Part shown: in pieces, positions 45,379-57,099 of the stretch
Layout of the letters: the number at the start of each line of letters is the position of its first letter
Position numbering within the stretch: position 1 is the stretch's first letter
DNA from: Mixia osmundae IAM 14324
Lineage: Eukaryota > Basidiomycota > Mixiomycetes > Mixiales > Mixiaceae
DNA length: 64,000 bases
Reading direction: 5' to 3'
Assembly: GCF_000708205.1 (NCBI RefSeq)
Contig: NW_014575559.1
Location: forward strand, 894,575-958,574
The notes under the pieces: generated by a model
Databases searched by the model: none
Told to the model about the DNA's origin: nothing
Seen by the model: only the letters and a program-made list of their open reading frames with translations
Position numbers and translations under genes: made by a program

Positions 45379-47498
45379 ATGACAGTGACCAAGCGGAAGC
45401 ATGCTTCTCGCACGAATGAGGAGCAGCCGAAAGGTGTGCTCGATAGCTACCTGCAGCAACTTCAGGCTAACGCTGGCGTGCAGTTGCCGACTCTGGCATC
45501 CAGTACACCTGCGATGCCTGTTCTGCCGATATATCCCACACTGTCCGCATACGATGTGCTCACATGCAGCCTGCACCTCCATTGAGCGGCGGGTCATCAC
45601 CTGGCAAGTCGACAAAGGCGAAAGGAAAGGACAAGCAAGAGAACCTGGTGCCGACTTGTGAAGACTTTGATCTGTGTGGGAGTTGTTTCTGCTCAGGCGC
45701 AGAAGTAGCCAGGCACAAGCGATGGCACGACTATCGCATCGTCGTCAGTCGGCATACAAGCTTGATGGACACGGCTGGCTGATCAGGGATGAACAGGAAC
45801 AACATGCCACACCCATCTTTGTCGAGGATTGGGGAGCAGACGAAGAGCTACTCCTCATTGACGCTGCTCAGACCTACGGCATCGGCAACTGGTCATCCAT
45901 TGCAGATCACATCGGCTCTTACAGAACAGTATCAGAAGTCAGACAACACTATTTGGACACTTATATTAATTCACCCAAGTATCCACTTCCCGTCGTCTCT
46001 AGCGGTCTCAAAGCTTGGCAAGCCCGTATCAAAGCGAGCACGAATGCGGAAGACTCGTTCCAGTCGAGAAAAAGGAGGAGGTTGGAAGAAGCGCAGAAGA
46101 GGGGACCCGAGCCGCCAATGCCCAAACCACTTGCCAGTGGACCGAGCTGCCATGAAGTAGGCGGCTTCATGCCAGGGCGTCTTGAATTCGAACAGTCGGT
46201 CGTCACTCTGCGGTGGTATGCTCGCATGCTGACGCAGTCGCGCATCTTACAGTGAATGGGAGAACGATGCAGAGACGCTAATCAAAGATATGGAATTCGG
46301 TCTCGTCATGAAATATGGAGGCGATTCTCAGCCGACCCGTCTGCCGAACGACCCCGACCCTGCCGAAGAGCCAGAAGTACAAGCAGAAGCGGAGCAGAAA
46401 GAGAAAGATCGCAAGGAACAGCAAAAAGCGAGACCTCAAGCTGTCAAGTCTTCCCGCACGGCCGTCAATGGCGTGGCGACAAAATCGGTACCGGAATCAG
46501 CCGAGAACGAGGCCAGCCAGCCTGCTGAAGCCGATACGAGTCTGAAAGAAGAAGACAAGACGGAGGATGAGCCGCTGAGGATGGAGGACGACGATGACCT
46601 GGAGCTCAAGCTGGCTATCTTAGACATGTACAACGAGCGCTACGACAGGCGACTTGACCTCAAAAGCTTCGTGCTCGATCGAAATCTGATAGACTACAGG
46701 AAAATCACTGCATGGGAGAAGAAGAAGACGAAAGAAGAGAGAGATATGATCAATCGCGTCAAAGTCTTTGCTCGTGTCTCTACGCCCGAAGATCACCAAG
46801 CTTTCCTCGAAGGCTTGCTCTGTGCGTCCCGACTGCCTCTAACGACCTCTTGACTGACCGATAGGGATCAGACGAGTCCGCGCTGCTGAAGAGGATAGCA
46901 GAGCTGCAGGAGTATCGAAGATCGGGTATCGTCACCTTTGCAGAAGCCGAAAGATTCGACAAGGATAAGGCTGCTCGCGTGCGTCATCTGTGCCCAGCTT
47001 GCTTATGGAAGCTGAGTGTGCAAGACGTTACAGATATCAGCAAGCAAGACGCCGATACAGTACCGTGATGCTGCCCTCATGCTCGATCGCGCCGCCGCTC
47101 GCCAGAAGCCTCACGCGAGGCAGAACGGCTTCACAGATGGCAAGGAAGGCACTGCTCGTCGTACGACAGGTTCCATCACTTTGGCCAATTCTACTTCGCT
47201 TCAGCTTCTGTCCGCCGAGGAACAACAATTCTGCGCCTCGCTCAGGATCCTGCCTCGACCTTTCCTCCTCGTCAAGCAAGCACTCGCGCAAGCGTGGATA
47301 AGCCGAGGTGGCAAGCTCTCGTTGGGCGAAGCACAGGCTCTCCTGCCGAGGATTGGGCTGGATAAGCTTGAGAGGATCTGGCAGTACGTCCTGACGCCAG
47401 CTCAAAGCTCGACAGTCACGACAGAGAGAGTCGATGCTGTCGTGGCAGAAGACGAGAAGCCTAGCTTGAATGATGTTGTCAAGACTGAGCCTAGCTAG
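45379..47498 (+). CDS. ADA2: Transcriptional adaptor ADA2 (SAGA complex)
   Basis: The N-terminus holds a ZZ-type zinc finger: [19 protein letters not shown], then [20 protein letters not shown] and [14 protein letters not shown] domain follows ([41 protein letters not shown]). The ADA2 middle region ([55 protein letters not shown]) leads to a C-terminal SWIRM-like part ([20 protein letters not shown], then [20 protein letters not shown]). The ZZ finger carries an unusual Lys/Gly-rich insert between its two Cys halves. Introns separate the ZZ finger, the SANT domain and the middle region. The best splice joining the SANT domain gives [18 protein letters not shown]. It serves histone acetylation by the Gcn5 module. 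Confidence 0.93.
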
Positions 47499-47648
47499 CG
47501 ATGTATTCTCGATGCCACCATCCTGTTTGCCACGCGTCACTCGCCTGCTCAGTTTGTGGCGCGCGTCGGTGAAGCAACGCCTGGCAACGACTTCAAGTCG
47601 ATCGCTAGCAACAGGCTTGGGCTCAGCAGTCAAGAGACTCAGCCCATC

Positions 47649-49484
47649 ATGAGCTGTTTGTTTCGTCCTCACCAGCTCCGTCGCACAAGCTGAAAGCAGT
47701 CCGGACGAGCAGTCCGGCTCCTGCACCTCGTCAGGCCGTTCATGTCGGTCCTGCCAGAAATATCATCACCCGATAGAGCGAGTCTTCATTTAGCACCTCA
47801 CTCCACTTCATGCGCTCATGAGAGCCGCTCGCAGAAAGTACCGTTCAATCAGAAAGTAGGCTGGACGGCAATCACTCTCTTGATCTTTCTGGTTTGCAGC
47901 CAAATACCTCTGTAGGCTGCTCGTGCTTCTTAGCTGGTCAAGACAAGCTTGATGCGTCTCGTGCTGCAGCTATGGTATCGTCTCGTCAGACTCGTCAGGT
48001 CTGCGATGTCCCACTGTCGTCTGAGAGGTCGAGCTCATGGCGTCGCTATGACACGACAGATCCTCTCTTCTGGATGCGACAGATCCTTGCATCCAACAGA
48101 GGAACTCTCATGGAACTCGGTATCTCGCCCATCGTCACATCGTCGGTCTCTCCCAGTAGCAGACCGTGGGCGCGCGCTGAGGCTTTGCGTATACCGGCAG
48201 GGGAATGATCATGCAATTGCTCGCGGGTGCTAACCTCATCGAGGTCGACTTCTCCCTCAAAGAAGATCGTGCTCTCTTTGGCGGTGCTCAGAAATGTCAG
48301 TATCACGGACTATCAGGCTGGCCCAACATTGACGCGATGGAACGCGCGCACAGTGTTCGCTTTGCTGATCTCGTTCGGGCAAGCTATGGTCTACGTCTTG
48401 ACGGGCTTGTACGGACAGCCGTCCGATCTCGGAGCGGGTGTCTGTCTCCTGCTCATCGTCCAACTCGTCGTCGCCGGTCTCATCGTCATCCTGCTCGACG
48501 AGCTGCTCCAGAAAGGCTACGGATTAGGCTCGGGCATCTCGCTCTTCATCGCGACCAACATCTGCGAAAGCATCGTCTGGAAAGCTTTCTCGCCTACTAC
48601 TGTCAACACCGGCAGGGGACCCGAGTTTGAGGGCGCAATGATTGCTCTCTTCCATTTGCTGTTCACTTGGAACGACAAGACTCGTGCACTCAAAGAGGCC
48701 TTCTACCGTGACAGACTGCCTAACGTCATGAACATACTCGCAACCATCGTCGTTTTCGCTGCGGTCATCTACCTCCAAGGATTCAGGATCGAGATTCCCG
48801 TCAAATCGCAGAGATTCAGAGGTCAGAGGGGTACTTATCCCGTCAAGCTGTTCTACACGAGCAACATGCCCATCATGCTCGAATCGGCTCTCACGAGCAA
48901 CGTCTTCATCGTGTCTCAGATGCTCTTCAATCGCTTCCCCACCAATCTGCTCGTTCGACTTCTCGGCGTCTGGGAGGTGAGCTCTGCAGGCTTACAATTC
49001 GGCATATGCTGACTGCTCGAGTGACTGTCAGCCTCTCGAAGACTCTTCGCAGCTATCGGCCGTGTCGGGTATCGCCTACTATATGTCGTCGCCTCACAAC
49101 ATCAAGGCAGCCCTTATCGATCCTATCCATACGGTCATCTACATCGCTTTCATGCTCACCGCTTGCGCACTCTTCTCAAAGACCTGGATAGAAGTTTCCG
49201 GTTCAGGTCCGAGAGACGTCGCTCGTCAGCTCAAGGATCAACAGATGGTCATGGCCGGTCACAGAGAAGGCAGCATGTACAAGGAGCTCAAGAGGGTCAT
49301 CCCGACTGCGGCTGCTTTCGGTGGTGCAACAATTGGCGCTCTTTCGGTTGCGGCGGATATGATGGGTGCACTCGGATCGGGCACAGGTATTTTGCTTGCC
49401 GTAACGAGCATCTACAGCTACTACGAGATCGCTGTGAAGGAAGGTTCGGGAGCAGAGATGGCAGGGCTCGGCGAACTCATGTGA
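47649..49484 (+). CDS. SEC61: Sec61 alpha subunit, ER protein translocon
   Basis: Spliced, the protein begins [20 protein letters not shown] and continues [59 protein letters not shown] and [20 protein letters not shown]. The long rest matches Sec61 alpha ([20 protein letters not shown], ending [20 protein letters not shown]). It forms the channel through which secretory and membrane proteins enter the ER. About eight introns are needed. The first exon is seven bases (47649-47655). The second intron, 47778-47834, has a GC donor (AGA then GCGAGT). Others start at 47908, 47998, 48137, 48295 and 48976. The strong conservation fixes most junctions. Confidence 0.96.
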
Positions 49485-49532
49485 TGCTACTCCAATGCAA
49501 ACAATCAAAATGCATGGACGCTGCGTCGAGTA

Positions 49533-51784
49533 CTAGCATGGTGCGACAAGTGAGTTGCGGGGAAAACTGTAGCCTGCTTGCTTCCATGTCGCTGCAGGTT
49601 CCATCAGCAACTGTGTCACAAGCAGACGAACGGCAGACAGACTAAGATTTGCGTTTGTGTAAGCGTTGAGATGCGACTGGATATAATGCGCTGTTGGATG
49701 GTCGTCTGGACTGCAGCCAATCTTCTCTTGGCCTGCCGGAGCGTATACACGGACATAATCAACAAGTAGGACTGCAGGAAACTCGAGAGCAGCGGTGTTA
49801 ACATATTGGAAAGTCTCCGACATGCCGAGATTGATGACGATGGACATGGGTTCTTCTGATATGACACGCTGGGAGATATTCACGATCGGGCTAGGACCAA
49901 TCGCACTTGAAGTGACTTGCCAAGTCGGAGTGCCGTCGGCCACCCAAGTGATGCTGCCTTGTGAACCAGGTGTATATTCGAAAGCAAACGTGCCGAACGC
50001 TTGACCGCTGTATGTATTCTGGTCGATTTCCGAGATTGCACTGATCGATTCTTGGTAGACTCCGCCATGGTAGGAGTTCACAACGGTAGCAGAGGCGTTC
50101 ATGACTCGTACGCCTTCTGAGCTCCAATCATTGTTCGGATCAAAGGGAGCAATCTGCGCAGATTGGGATATTGAACCATACGATCTTCCTTCGCGAGTTG
50201 TTGTGAGTGCTTCGAGGACATCAATCTCGGGTGCGCCTCTTCCCTGACCGACATTGGGATGATCTTCTCCCGGGCATGTGCAAGCGGACAATCGCTGGCC
50301 TGGCAGGGAAGAGACTGAAGATCCGCCCGCTCCTGTCAAAGCGCCTGCAGGCCCACTGCCGTCAGGCAAAGTCTGATTAGGCAGCGTGCCAACATCGCAA
50401 GCGTTGTACGTGCTTCGCCGCAACCTTAGCACATCTACGATTGCTGACAGCTGCAACTCACTATGGCCACACGCCTGAGGGTACGGTCAGCTTTGCGGCA
50501 AGCATAATATGCACAGCGCACCGTCTGTTGTCGCGCCATATCCTGGCCGACCCAGCTGGCCCATCGTCCACACCCCCGGCCATAATCCAGAAACCTGTGG
50601 CTGCCCGGGCAGCGAGACCGACACCTCTACAAATTCACGCCGCTCTTCAGTATCTCTGAGCAAGGAAAAGAATGACGACACACCGATGTAGCCGCCTGTG
50701 AAGCAAAACTTGTTCCATGATTGCAGCATACCAGATCGATACTCCAACCCACCAGCGGGCGTGCGAGTCATTGTAATCCTGAGGTGACCATCTTTGGTTG
50801 TGACTGCGTCTGGATCGTAACGCTCCATGTCGCCTGTTGCGTGGTAGTAGAGCTCCACTGCTTCCCAGAAGGGATCATCGCCCGGCCAGAATGTTCGCCC
50901 ATCCGTGTTAAACTCGTCACTGAAAATGAGATTGTAGGGACGACCATCGTAGCCAATACGATGCTGAGCAGTCTTTGGTGTATCCCGATCGATCAAATGA
51001 TGTGAATATGGCAAAGACGGTACTGCAGCGCCCATACTCAGCTGCTATCAAGATCTAGCGCGCAGAGATTAGCCTGCCTTGGCCTGAAGCATTGACATTG
51101 CCGAGATTGAAGCCATAGGTAGGCGAGCCAGTACGCGTAAAGCCATCATATAGAGGATAGCCCAAAAACGTGAACAGCAAGCCAAGCAGCATGAGAATCA
51201 AAGCAGCAGCATTGGCATAGCCTCGCAGAGACCAGAGACGCGCAAGATTGTAGCGGTTGAGCGAGAAGAGACTGCTGCGCGACTTATCTGGCTCGAGTAT
51301 TGCGTCGCGCTTGAGTTCTTCAAATCGGTGTACGAGCGATGGCGAACTGTCTTCTCGCGCGATTGGACTATCGATCGTGACGGTCATGCTCATATCTACT
51401 GCTGTCTCGGTTACTCGATGTGTCTCCGGCGCAAGAGATGAGAAGCGGCCATACGGACCTGTGAGTATGCATCAGCATGGTCTTGTGTTCAGCTATAACG
51501 AATCACCGACCATAGTCAGCCCCGAGCAAGCCTTTGACGACGCTCTGAGTGATGCTATAGCGCGAATGGGAACTCGAGCGCAAGTCTTGCTCTCCTATCG
51601 TCTGCAATGGCTCGCGCTGAGTATGACTGACGGAAGAGTAGCTGGCTCTCTGGGCAATTGGAGCTCTCCCGACGTGTAAGACTGGAAAATGATGATTCCT
51701 GATAGACGATCGGTTGATAGCTTCGAGTGTGATCTCGTCTCCATCGATGATCGGCGCGAGCAATATGACATCCTCCTCGCTCAT
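49533..51784 (-). CDS. KRE6: Beta-1,6-glucan synthesis protein KRE6/SKN1 (GH16)
   Basis: A cytoplasmic Ser-rich part ([19 protein letters not shown]) is spliced to [15 protein letters not shown]. One membrane segment follows ([20 protein letters not shown]), giving a type II topology, then the lumenal GH16-like domain. Its blocks are [79 protein letters not shown], then [10 protein letters not shown] and, further on, [17 protein letters not shown] and [13 protein letters not shown]. This order is that of KRE6/SKN1, needed for wall beta-1,6-glucan. The start at 51784 ([11 protein letters not shown]) is the best ATG seen, but the 5' end may have another small exon. The stop lies about 48 bases from that of SEC61 (tail-to-tail). 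Confidence 0.93.
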
Positions 51785-52305
51785 TTGCTGCACATTTTGC
51801 ATGCTGGGCTGGCTGGGACAGCGCAGAGAAACATCTTGCACCGATCAAGGCGTGCACAGACCGTCCGCAAGAGCTCGTCGAGCACGCACCGCCGGTCAGT
51901 CAATCTTATCAGACAAGAAAGATGGTATCCTAAATGACATGACATGGCGTTGGGTTTGACACGGATCATGATATAGCGCGTATCAATTACTGATCGGCGC
52001 CGCTTACTTTGACGTCGCCCTTGCGTGATCAGCGTTTGTAATCACGCGCTTGCGCGCGTTCCTAGATCTTGACTGGTCTCGTAGAGCTTGCACAAGGTGT
52101 CGTCTTGTCCTAGCAGAGAGAGCCTCCTCGGCATCGGACGACAAGGAAGACGCGTGACTGCCCATACACTCTGGACATACACAGATGTATCGCTTCTAGG
52201 CTGCTCACGCAACAATGCATTATCTATTTGCCACCTTTATTCCGTGGACGGCTCGCCTGGTGTCAGCTCAAAGTCTCCTCTACAGCTTACAAAGGCTGCA
52301 ATGCA
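51785..52305. other. About 520 bases without a recognised gene
   Basis: The stretch lies upstream of the KRE6 start and downstream of the first secreted-family gene, both on the minus strand. It should contain the KRE6 promoter. A few open frames extend into it, but none has a motif. Confidence 0.5.
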
Positions 52306-53670
52306 TCAGTGAGCAACGACCTGTAAAAGTCGCAATGGCGTACGCTTGAACATGTCAATAGCCTTGACAGGGCATCCAGGTCTTTCCCAATAACACCACA
52401 TTTCCAATTCGCCATGTTCGATGGTCACATGCCCCTTCGGCCTTGGATTAGCCTTGATGACAATCATAGCTGGATACGCACTGAAAGGGCCACAATGGTG
52501 GCAGTAATGTCGAGCGTAGCGTCGCAACTGCAGATCGTACAAATTGTCAGAGCATATGCAGCCACATCGAACGAAGTGCACGAACCAGCCCACTAGAGAG
52601 AGATGCTCAGACTGCAGCGCGATGGACAAAGGTACCTCTCTGATGCGAATAGTTGCGCTAGTGGATGTGGCTTCGGTCTGCCTTCCGTCTGGCTTCAAAG
52701 AGGGCGGATAAGACTGCGAGCCTGATTAAGTCTTAGCTCATCTCGAGGACTTCTACTGACGACGTCAATTTCCCAAGGGTATGACTTGTCGTCGGACCCT
52801 TCCATGCCGAAAGCGAGATACAAAGGAGACTGATCGATTCCGGTAGCAATGACATGAGCAGGCGGGATAGTTGCACTTTTGCTGATCGGACACAGAGCCT
52901 GTGTAAAGAGTTGAGAAACGACTCTCGCCATAGCGCGCGACCGACATTGACGGAGACTGCAGGATCGTTCAAGCTAGTGCTGTGAAAGGGCCAATAGACT
53001 TACGCTTGTATGACCAGTCCTTGACATCATGATCGGCTGGCATAGTGTAGCCGATATGTGGCTTCAATTGGCACGACGTTTCAGCTGATCAAACAAACGT
53101 CTGAGTGCGATTCATCGAAGCGCACAAAGACTATCACTGACGCTCGGGATTTCCGACTCCGGCAAGTCTACACGCAGGGTTGTGACCTGCCAGTTTATGA
53201 GGCTGACAAAACATCTTGAGCGAGCTCGTCAAATTCTCGACTTCTTCGTGCATGGCGTTGATGTAGATGTCCATTGTGAAGATAGTCCGGCAGCAACGAG
53301 ACCATGCAAGTAGCTCAGGCGAGCTATCAAATCCGCCAAGCTCCACCGTCGCCCGGACGAGTGCACCCGAAGTCGATTGTTCGACGATCTCGATCGTTTC
53401 AGTGACTTGCTCATCGTCTTTCAGAACGCGACGATAACTCGGTTGGCCGGTCTCAAGCTCGAATATATATGGATTGGCAGAAGATCTCGAGAATTGCAAA
53501 GGCGGTAGTCGAGCGCTCGGCTGGCATTCGCTTGTGAACCATATGCCGATAGTGTACCGCTGGCTGTTCTTCAAAGGATCAAGACGAACGAGTTGCGCAC
53601 GCTCGCTACGGCCCGCGTGTGCTAGTAGACTGCTGATGAGGAGGTACAGAGAGATGTTGCTGATGAGCAT
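52306..53670 (-). CDS. Secreted two-domain cluster protein A (unknown family)
   Basis: The start at 53670 gives a clear signal peptide (MLISNISLYLLISSLLAHAG); an ATG at 53697 would add nine residues. Domain 1 has RYTIGIWFTSECQPSARLPP, SRSSANPYIFEL, an STSGALVRATVEL strand, WSRCC, TMDIYINAMHEEVENL and MFCQPHKLAGHNPACRLAGV. A linker with IGYTMPADHD leads to domain 2, which repeats the plan more loosely (SPLYLAFGMEGSDD, PWEIDVVS, TSTSATIRIREVPL, HVTIEHGELEMWCYWERPGC). Four or so introns are needed in the second half. I do not recognise the family. It is head-to-head with copy B. A secreted role is supported by the leader and the regular cysteines. Confidence 0.72.
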
Positions 53671-53819
53671 GGTAAGATCACGTCGCAATCCGGGCATCTT
53701 GCCACGCGCAAATGTCGCGATGTCTTCGCGCTGTCGTCAACAGGAAATGATCCCTTTCTCCGTCTCTTGGCTCCTGTCAGACTCCTTTTCCTGCGTTCGT
53801 AGCACTCGGGCCTACTCCA

Positions 53820-55299
53820 ATGCGCATCTGTGTCATCATTCCATGGGTGCTCGCGGCTTATGCCAATGCCTTGCTCGTGCCAGGTACTGGCGATCTGCCT
53901 CGGCTACGACTCATCAGGCGCGATGTTACGTCCGGCGTGCAGACCTATCAGATCGGCATATGGCTCGATGCGATATGCAGACCAAGTGAATCTCGGGACC
54001 CTTTCAGGCTGTCGAGATCATCAGCAAACCCGTTCAAGTTTACGATGTTGGTAACCAAGAACGCTCGGAATCTGTGGTCTGCACGGGAACTTGGCGTGCA
54101 CGACTTTGATGGTTCAGTCACCATCGATGAAGGCACAAATAGCGGCGTGGTATTGTCAGTTGGTATACTATTCAAGCAGCACGACGCCGTTCCTGCGCTC
54201 GCCAGTCTATTCAAATGCTGCACCGGCGTCCTGACGATGAAAATGTATATCAATGCCATCTCATCAGAAGTCGAGGATCTTAACGAAAGCAGGTTCACTA
54301 TCTATTGCCAGCCCCACTTCCGCGCCGGTCGCAACCCGCTTTGTAGTCTTGCTGCCGTAGGTAATCCAGAAAGTGAGCCCTATGCCACGATATGCATTTG
54401 CCAGGCGCGCTAACGATGCCCGCCGGCAGCGATGACTGAATGCAAGACTCGAGCCAGTCATGATTTTGTCTTGCCAGGTGAAGAAGAAGAAAGAGTTTGG
54501 TCATTCAATCGTGAGCTCGCACGTCAGAAATCTGCTTTGCCTTGTTTGCTGACATGAAAGCAGTATCTGTCGCCGTAAGCTCGTGCCACACCAGCTCTCA
54601 ACCCGCGTGTGATGTGTGTACTTGTACAGAGCCTCTGTACTGCCAGTCTAGATCCATCGCTTCCACCAATCGCAGTCAAAGCAGTCAGTACAGGCAGTCC
54701 GCCCGTTCGTCTCGATTTCGATATTGCCGCCGGCGGCGAAAACGAGCCATGGAAGATCAAGCTCGTGTGCTGCGTTAGCATGTCTATTCGCACTGGCTGA
54801 CAAGATTTTAGCTGCGACCCCCATCCACCGATATTTATGCCGTGTAACAGAGTGCAGATAGCAACAGCGCCACTATTCGCCTGAATGGCATACCTCTCGT
54901 TCTTTCTCCACCTCCGTCATCCAGATTCATGCTCTGGACTGCGTGATGGCCAACCGACTCTGTATTAGTAGGGAGCTTGCACTGATTCTCGATGCAGCTG
55001 TTAAGCCACGCTCGATGTCAGACTGAAACTTGCTGCAATTTCTGTCAGCAGAAGTCAAGGCGCAAAGACAGTACTGAGGAGCGCTATAGGGCCACGTGAC
55101 GGTCGAGGCGAAAGCTGTTCAGATGACATGCGAATCGTCGCTGCCGAACTGTCCTGCTAGCGCTATTTCTGAGCTCCGAATGAAGCGTACGTTCCTCAGG
55201 GATGATGTGTGTGCTTGCTTACTCTTGCTCCCAGCACATACCTTGTGCGAGAGTGACGTTCAACTTGTATCCGAAGACGCGGCTAGTGCGACAAGCTGA
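53820..55299 (+). CDS. Secreted two-domain cluster protein B (unknown family)
   Basis: The start gives a leader (MRICVIIPWVLAAYANALLV). Domain 1 aligns with A and C: TYQIGIWLDAICRPSESRDP, SRSSANPFKFTML, NSGVVLSVGILF, FKCCTGVLTMKMYINAISSE and FTIYCQPHFRAGRNPLCSLA. The first exon ends at about 54372 with a GTGAGC donor after VGNPES. Domain 2 is spread over later exons: SPPVRLDFDIAAGGENEPWK near 54700, SNSATIRLNGIPLVL near 54860, and HVTVEAKAVQMTCESSLPNC near 55090-55150. Junctions in the second half are not fixed, and the last exon may stop before 55299. Divergent from A by about 150 bases and tail-to-tail with C. Confidence 0.68.
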
Positions 55300-55362
55300 T
55301 GCATGCAGCTTGTTTCAGCACACGCTGTAGCTTCGAAGCCTGCAAAGCGTAGCTCTATCTAG

Positions 55363-56873
55363 CTAGTACTGAGTGCCTCCTCTATCTGCTTCAAAGCAAT
55401 GTAATCCGTCCTGCAGCGTGTTTGCTCTGCGAGATTGAATGTGTAAACTGGCGCCACGACAGAATGCAAGCGGTATGTCGGGATTACCTCGGAATGCGGA
55501 TCTTTCTGCCGGATGACAATATTCTGCGGCGCCGCCGTACTTGCTCGGCCAGCAGTATATCTTGATCTCGTTGGATGTGACCGTCACATGACCCTGCGTT
55601 ACGAATCAGATAGCTATCTTTGGCTTTGCTATACCTACCGAAACTGCGAGCACGAACAACTTTATACTGACTGTAACCTTGCAACTGGCATCAGCAGGTC
55701 AGCAAATGCTGCGATGACAGCAACACAAAGCTCGCCATCGTGCCCATCGATCGATATCCTCTTGATAAGGCTTGAAAAAGAGGAATCTGCCAAAGAGCTG
55801 CGCCGATGGACCTTCACGAGTCGAGCCCGTCTGGAGGAGCGTCGTAACGAGACCCTCTGGGCTCTCGGTCTGTTCAAGGTAGTTCAAGACCTGACTGGGA
55901 ACTCGATCTGAAAGAACGAGACTCACCATTTCGATGGACCAAGTGTCCTTGCCGTAGTGTTCCGTGGGTCTTACGTGGACACCAAACTGTATGGGTATAT
56001 TGTCGCTTCCATCGATCGGGCTAGGTCTTTGCGATTCGACCTCAATAGGCACAGCTGACCCTTTGCGTGCGGCGCATGAAGCCTGCTCGCTCTGAGCTCG
56101 AATGGACTGTCTTCAGTGTGTAATAGACTGACAGTCACATCCACTGCGGTGGTATCGTCAGCAGGCAGGTTCGAAGGATGCCGAAGAGATCGACTACCTT
56201 GATAAAGCCAGTATCTCGAAGCGTCATGGCCTGCGGGCATCGTATAGCCGAATTGAGGTAGCAGATCACAGCTAGTGACGTCTTTCGGGTACCGAAGTGC
56301 CGCGAGGTCACAGTTTGCCACCTGAACTTTTGCCTTGGGATCGGGCAGACAGTACACCTCAAGAGAGCTGTCGAGGAGCTCTACCTCTTCGTGAATGGCA
56401 TTGATGTACAGCTTCAGCTGCAGAGCAGCCGAGCAACAGCTGAACCATCGCGTGAGCTGCGCGGTGCTGTAATCTCTGAGCTCGACTCTGATGACGATGA
56501 CCACGCCGCTGGTCGAGCGCTCCACGACCTTCCACGTGCCCAGGAACTCATGGGGAACAAGTTCCTCTGCATTCCAGTCTTGTTGGCCTCGGTTGCGAAA
56601 CACAACCAATTTGCTGATATAAGGATTAGCGGGTGACCTTTGCAGTTTGAACGGCAGTATGGTGCTCGGTCGGCACGTCGCATCGTACCAGACTCCGATT
56701 GTATAGCGCTGACGATCGAAAAATGGAACAGGGCCAGGTGCGCCTACCAGGCTTTTCTCCGAATTGATCAGAGATGTCGCTTGTCGTGTAGTATGCTGGC
56801 GCTGAGCGGGCAATGAGCTGCTGTGGACCAGAGAAGAGCAAAGAATGGAATAGATCAAGCGTGCGGAGCGCAT
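55363..56873 (-). CDS. Secreted two-domain cluster protein C (unknown family)
   Basis: The start at 56873 gives a leader (MRSARLIYSILCSSLVHSSS). Domain 1: RYTIGVWYDATCRPSTILPF, RSPANPYISKLVVF, ERSTSGVVIVIRVEL, RWFSCCSAALQLKLYINAIH and VYCLPDPKAKVQVANCDLAA. The linker (SCDLLPQFGYTMPAGHDASR) matches A. Domain 2: DNIPIQFGVHVRPTEHYGKD, TWSIEMV, then FGRFLFFKPYQEDIDRWARW and HVTVTSNEIKIYCWPSKYGG. The longest first exon (to about 56160) carries domain 1 and the linker, and later exons carry domain 2. The same exon-to-domain plan is seen in B, which supports a common origin. The extreme C-terminus is uncertain. Confidence 0.7.
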
Positions 56874-57099
56874 CTGCGGAGGTCCGTCACGCTAGCGACG
56901 AGCTCGAGCAACCGATTCGACGCGTTCTGCTGGCGTGTGGCTCGAGGCTCCCTTCACGGCTCTTGCCACGGTCACAACAGGCCTGTCTGAGGTCTTCACA
57001 CAAGCACGTCAGCTTCTCTAGATCCGAGCTGTCCGAGCTCTGGCTGCGATACCAAGGCGCAAACGTGCTCTGCTCCATCTCTGCACTTGTTCCGCAACG

